A DNA stretch of 64,000 bases from the NCBI RefSeq assembly GCF_017873185.1, contig NZ_JAGGJX010000002.1, positions 248,001 through 312,000 of the forward strand, read 5' to 3'. Every line of letters begins with the position of its first letter. Position 1 is the first letter of the stretch. Below are positions 60,404 through 64,000 of the stretch, in pieces. The stretch comes from Metaclostridioides mangenotii. GTDB taxonomy: Bacteria; Bacillota; Clostridia; Peptostreptococcales; Peptostreptococcaceae. Position numbers and translations under genes: made by a program. Below the pieces are notes generated by a model that saw only the letters and a list, made by a program, of their open reading frames with translations, searched no databases and was not told the DNA's origin.

Positions 60404-62884
60404 ATGAATAAAAAAGTTGTTATAGTTGGTGGAGTTGCAGGTGGTGCATCAGCAGCAGCTAGACTAAGACGTTTAGATGAAAATATTGAAATAGTAATGT
60501 TTGAAAAAGGCGAATATATTTCATTTGCCAACTGTGGTCTTCCTTATTACATTGGAGGAACTATCAGTGAAAGAGATAAATTAATTGTCCAGTCAGTAGA
60601 TGCTATGAGCTCCAAATTTAATATTGATATAAGAAATTTAAGTGAAGTTATTAAAATTGATAAGAACAATAGAAAAGTAAGTGTAAAAAATCATAAAACT
60701 GGCGAGATATATGAAGAAAGTTATGATATATTAGTACTTTCTCCTGGGGCAAATCCTATAAAGCCTCCTATACCTGGAATAAACGAGTGTGATAATTTAT
60801 TTACGCTTAGAAATATACCAGATACTGATAAGATAAAATCATATATTGATAACAATAAACCAAATCGTGCTGTTGTTATAGGTGGCGGTTTTATAGGCAT
60901 AGAAATGGCTGAAAATTTGCATCAAAGAGGTATAGAGGTAACTATAGTTGAAGCAAGTGAGCAAGTTATGGCCCCTTTAGATATAGAAATGGTAAGCGTA
61001 GTTCATGAGCACTTAGTAAGTAAAGGGGTAGAGTTAATTTTAAATGATGGAGTTAAATTATTTGATAAAAATGGTGAAAAAGTAGTCTTAACAAGTGGAA
61101 AAGAAATAGATACAGATATGGTAATACTGTCTATTGGAGTTAAACCAGAAACGAAATTAGCTAAAGATGCAGGTCTTAAATTAAATGATCGTGGGGCAAT
61201 AATCGTTGATGACCATATGAGGAGTTCAGATAAATATATATACGCAATAGGTGATGCTATACAAGTTATGGATTTTGTAAACAAAAAGCCGACAATGATA
61301 CCTCTAGCTTGGCCAGCAAACAGACAAGGAAGATTGGTAGCAGACAATATTTGTGGAAGAGATGTGAGTTACAAAGGAACTTTAGGTTCTTCAGTAGCTA
61401 AGGTGTTTGATTATACTGTTGCAACTACAGGTAATAATGAGAAGATCTTAAGAAGATTAGGAATTGATTATAAAGTAGTTCATATCCATCCAAATTCTCA
61501 TGCAGGGTATTATCCAGGTTCGTTTCCTATATACCTTAAAATGACGTTTGATCCTAAAACAGGAAAGATATTTGGTGCCCAAGGGGTAGGATTAGATGGA
61601 GTGGAAAAACGTATAGACGTTTTGGCTACTGCTATAAAAGGCGGGCTTACAGTTTTTGATCTACCAGATGTAGAGGTATGCTATGCTCCTCCGTATAATT
61701 CAGCTAAAGACCCTGTAAATATGTTGGGATACTATGCAAGCAATATAATAGAAGGTATGTTAGATACTATTCAGTGGAGTGATGTAGATGAAATACAAAA
61801 AAATGGTGGAGTAATTATAGATGTAAGAGATGAATTTGAATTAATTTCAGGTACTATGCCTAATTCAATTAATATACCATTAGGTGAGATCAGAGAAAGG
61901 ATAAACGAGATACCAAAGGATAAAAAAATATATACAACTTGCCAAGTTGGTATTAGAGGATATATTGCATGTAGAATACTAGAACAAAACGGTATTAAGT
62001 GTACAAATATTGATGGTGGAGTAAAAACGTACCTAGCTGTTAAAAGAGGTTTTGAATCTATAAAAAAACAAAGTGAGAAACATTTAGAGTCATCAACAAC
62101 TAGTAAAGCAAGCGATGATACGATTAACAAAGATGAAATAGTTACGAATGTAACATTAGATGCGTGTGGTCTTCAGTGCCCTGGGCCTATAAGAAGAGTA
62201 TTTGAGGAAATGAACAAGATGCAAGAAGGAGAGATCCTAGAAGTAAGAGCAAGTGATCCTGGATTTAGTAAAGATATAGAAGCTTGGTGTGAAAAAACTG
62301 GAAATACATTGATTAAATCTGATTTCGATAAATCCAGAAAAGCATTTGTTGCCTATATTAGAAAAGGTAAAAATGCAGTTCTTAGTAAATCATGTAGCAT
62401 TGAGCAGAGTGATAAAGATGGAGCTACTTTAGTTGTATTCAGTGGAGATTTAGATAAGGCTATAGCATCATTTATAATTGCGACAGGTGCAGCATCAATG
62501 GGAAAAGAAGTTACTATGTTTTTCACATTTTGGGGTCTTAATATATTAAAAAGAAAAGATAAGCCGAATGTATCTAAAGATACTATGGAAAAGATGTTTG
62601 ATGTCATGTTACCTTCTCATACAGGGAAGTTACCTCTTTCTCAAATGAATATGGGGGGAATGGGTCCTAAGATGATAAATCAAATTATGAAGAAGAATAA
62701 TGTTGATGATTTAGATACCTTGATCAAAAATGCAATAGACATGGGAGTAAAGGTAGTTGCATGTGCTATGAGTATGGAACTTATGGGAATAAAAAAAGAG
62801 GAGTTTATTGACGGGGTCGAAATTGGAGGAGTTGCATCATATTTAGGTGCGACTGAAGACTCTGGTCTAAACTTATTTATATAA
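60404..62884 (+). CDS. CoA-disulfide/persulfide reductase with rhodanese, TusA and DsrE-like domains
   Basis: An 826-residue four-domain sulfur enzyme. Residues 1-445 are an FAD/NAD(P)H disulfide reductase with VVIVGGVAGGASAAARL, the redox Cys44 in SFANCGLPYY, NAD motif AVVIGGGFIGIEMAENL and ending VCYAPPYNSAKDPVNMLGY. Residues 460-555 are a rhodanese with active Cys in TTCQVGIRGY. Residues 583-650 are TusA-like (LDACGLQCPGPIRRVFEEMN). Residues 665-826 are a DsrE/F-like domain (TLVVFSGDLDKAIASFIIAT). It probably reduces CoA-disulfides, persulfides or polysulfide and passes sulfur along the chain. It has GGAGGG and its own leader; a small Cys-rich protein gene follows. Confidence 0.9.
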   Translation: MNKKVVIVGGVAGGASAAARLRRLDENIEIVMFEKGEYISFANCGLPYYIGGTISERDKLIVQSVDAMSSKFNIDIRNLSEVIKIDKNNRKVSVKNHKTGEIYEESYDILVLSPGANPIKPPIPGINECDNLFTLRNIPDTDKIKSYIDNNKPNRAVVIGGGFIGIEMAENLHQRGIEVTIVEASEQVMAPLDIEMVSVVHEHLVSKGVELILNDGVKLFDKNGEKVVLTSGKEIDTDMVILSIGVKPETKLAKDAGLKLNDRGAIIVDDHMRSSDKYIYAIGDAIQVMDFVNKKPTMIPLAWPANRQGRLVADNICGRDVSYKGTLGSSVAKVFDYTVATTGNNEKILRRLGIDYKVVHIHPNSHAGYYPGSFPIYLKMTFDPKTGKIFGAQGVGLDGVEKRIDVLATAIKGGLTVFDLPDVEVCYAPPYNSAKDPVNMLGYYASNIIEGMLDTIQWSDVDEIQKNGGVIIDVRDEFELISGTMPNSINIPLGEIRERINEIPKDKKIYTTCQVGIRGYIACRILEQNGIKCTNIDGGVKTYLAVKRGFESIKKQSEKHLESSTTSKASDDTINKDEIVTNVTLDACGLQCPGPIRRVFEEMNKMQEGEILEVRASDPGFSKDIEAWCEKTGNTLIKSDFDKSRKAFVAYIRKGKNAVLSKSCSIEQSDKDGATLVVFSGDLDKAIASFIIATGAASMGKEVTMFFTFWGLNILKRKDKPNVSKDTMEKMFDVMLPSHTGKLPLSQMNMGGMGPKMINQIMKKNNVDDLDTLIKNAIDMGVKVVACAMSMELMGIKKEEFIDGVEIGGVASYLGATEDSGLNLFI

Positions 62885-62981
62885 AAGTATGTGATAAAGC
62901 TACACTCTAATTCAATTGATTTAATACAATTCGTAATGTTAATATAAATCAATTATTATAATCTAAAAGGGAGATATATAA

Positions 62982-63350
62982 ATGACAAAACCATCAGAAT
63001 ATCATAAACAGGGATATACTTGTGCTGAAGCATTAATAAAGTCATATAATGAAGAGCATGAAACAGACATACCAGTATCGATAGGCAGTGGAATGGGAGT
63101 TGGAATGACTGTAGGTAGTATATGTGGGGCAGTTAACGCAGGGGTTGTTATTATAGGGTATTTAAAAGGTAGAAATGATAGACTTGATCAAAATGAAGCA
63201 AGAAATTACTCTCGAGAATTAATGAATAGGGTTAGAGATAAATACAACACAGAGATATGTGCTGATTTAAAAAGAAGTAAAATTGGATGTGATGAGATAA
63301 TTAATTTCACATATGATACATTAAATGAAATGTGTTGCCTGGAAAATTAA
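62982..63350 (+). CDS. C_GCAxxG_C_C family redox protein
   Basis: A 122-residue protein with the family cysteine pattern: YTCAEALIKSYNE at residue 14, GSICGAVNAGVVIIG (C-G-A-x-x-A/G) near 47, then TEICADLKRSKIGCDEIINF and EMCCLEN. Such proteins are probably membrane-associated or cluster-binding redox partners in anaerobes. It starts 97 bp after the sulfur reductase, behind AAGGGAG, with a strong terminator after it. Function of the family is not established. Confidence 0.82.
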   Translation: MTKPSEYHKQGYTCAEALIKSYNEEHETDIPVSIGSGMGVGMTVGSICGAVNAGVVIIGYLKGRNDRLDQNEARNYSRELMNRVRDKYNTEICADLKRSKIGCDEIINFTYDTLNEMCCLEN

Positions 63351-63380
63351 AAAGCCGAGTGTTTAAAGAAATAGGGAAAA

Positions 63381-63424
63381 AAGGAGCTGTCTCAAAATAA
63401 AAAAATTGAGGCAGTTCTTTTTTA
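63381..63424 (+). terminator. Terminator after C_GCAxxG_C_C gene
   Basis: AAGGAGCTGTCTCAA / TTGAGGCAGTTCTT stem (63381-63395 / 63405-63418, with G-U and a mismatch) then T-run. Confidence 0.75.
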
Positions 63425-64000
63425 AAAAGAATATATAAAATGAGTTCTAAAGATTCTCAATATTAAATAATTTGGAATACTAAAAATCACGTTTTATATT
63501 CCGAAATAGATATTTGTTTTAAATTTAAAGTTGGCTACTTTGTAACTTTATTAATTCCTGCTACTATAATTACATATTTGGGTTAATAGTTTAGTCACAA
63601 TGTTAGACATGTGTTATAAGTAATCAGGGATATTATTATATAGATGTTGTCAATTTTCTTTTCAATAGTGCCTAAACATTAATAAATAATACATTTGATA
63701 ATACACTTGATAGTTGAATTATGATTACTTATTTTTATATATTTTAATTAGTAAATGAACGAGATGTAATTTTTTTGCATCTCTTTTTTTGTTGTATATA
63801 ATAGTGGAAATATAATATAATATTACATAAAAATTTTATTGTCGAATAATTATTACATTTTGTATATTTATATTGTATAAAAATTTGCAATGTGGTATCA
63901 TTTACAATGTTGGAATAATTATTATGGTGATTAAGATAAATATTTACTACATAAAAATTAATTTAAAAAAGTCGATAGATCTAGTAATGACAATGACTAG
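63425..64000 (+). other. Non-coding tail of the window with an isolated terminator
   Basis: No ORF of note. A terminator GAGATG (63761-63766) / GCATCTC (63777-63783) with T8 stands 340 bp beyond the last gene's own terminator, so a separate short transcript may end here. The last 200 bp are very AT-rich, like a promoter region for a gene beyond the window. Confidence 0.4.

Noticed and set aside
1-64000. CRISPR arrays, tRNA, rRNA and intact insertion sequences
   Set aside because: None seen on reading; tandem repeats present are minisatellites without spacers, and no intact transposase frame was recognised.

Overview
The window is AT-rich (about 30% G+C by eye) and reads as the chromosome of a low-GC anaerobic Firmicute, most likely a gut- or sediment-type Clostridia in or near the Peptostreptococcaceae. 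Indicators are strong AGGAGG-type ribosome binding sites, ATG/TTG/GTG starts, many hairpin-plus-T-run terminators, a clostridial agr locus, methionine gamma-lyase under a sigma-54 activator, HypA/HypB, TrkAH and AbiG. No rRNA, tRNA, CRISPR array or intact insertion sequence was found by eye. The species cannot be named from sequence alone.

Layout. 1-2.5 kb: two nitrogenase-like component 1 genes, the first cut by the window edge. 2.7-8.5 kb: a MarR-MATE efflux unit behind a clear operator pair, small regulators and acetyltransferases, a decayed DUF1097 gene, and a small helix-turn-helix gene behind a leader peptide with alternative hairpins. 8.6-14 kb: a surface metallophosphoesterase lipoprotein, a structured ncRNA candidate (raiA-like), a second MATE gene behind an attenuator, and the deletion remnant of a BceRS-BceAB-type peptide-resistance module. 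14-17.4 kb: a TPR/GT2/CDP-glycerol transferase fusion followed by a broken tagD and a broken XRE-AbrB regulator. 17.8-19.8 kb: agrC-agrB-agrD, with an AgrC lacking its H-box and an AgrD with Ser in place of the ring Cys. 20-25 kb: paired cupins, a proline iminopeptidase-like hydrolase, a second leader-controlled helix-turn-helix gene and a carbohydrate esterase.

25.6-31.8 kb is an amino-acid catabolism island: an AGCS symporter, an ACT-PAS-AAA+-Fis sigma-54 activator, three GTAAA-N6-TTTAC boxes plus a -24/-12 promoter, methionine gamma-lyase and an NhaC-type antiporter. 32-35.7 kb holds a 22-residue-repeat protein, a MoxR ATPase and a metallopeptidase-like/VWA protein. 36-38 kb is an AbiGi/AbiGii phage-defence pair, followed by a CarD-like regulator and about 1 kb of gene debris. 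41-44 kb is TrkA-TrkH. 44-47.6 kb is a Tm-1-like ATP-binding protein and TIM-barrel pair, preceded by a fusion of the same TIM barrel to an AraC domain. 47.7-51.6 kb has adeC and XRE remnants, a zinc-ribbon protein, a drug-efflux MFS gene with a leader terminator, and a cupin.

51.9-56.8 kb has a DUF5692 membrane protein divergent from hypB, a large Fe-S/FAD oxidoreductase and hypA, with no hydrogenase in view. 57-60 kb has a decayed second copy of the MFS gene, then a MerR regulator divergent from a DXS-like transketolase with a textbook MerR operator. 60.4-63.4 kb encodes a four-domain sulfur/CoA-disulfide reductase and a C_GCAxxG_C_C protein.

Themes: leader-RNA control of small regulators and efflux pumps, small-molecule and drug defence, and many fresh pseudogenes. 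Those pseudogenes are single-base frameshifts or precise deletions in otherwise recognisable genes. Function calls rest on motifs and remembered family features; no database search was possible.
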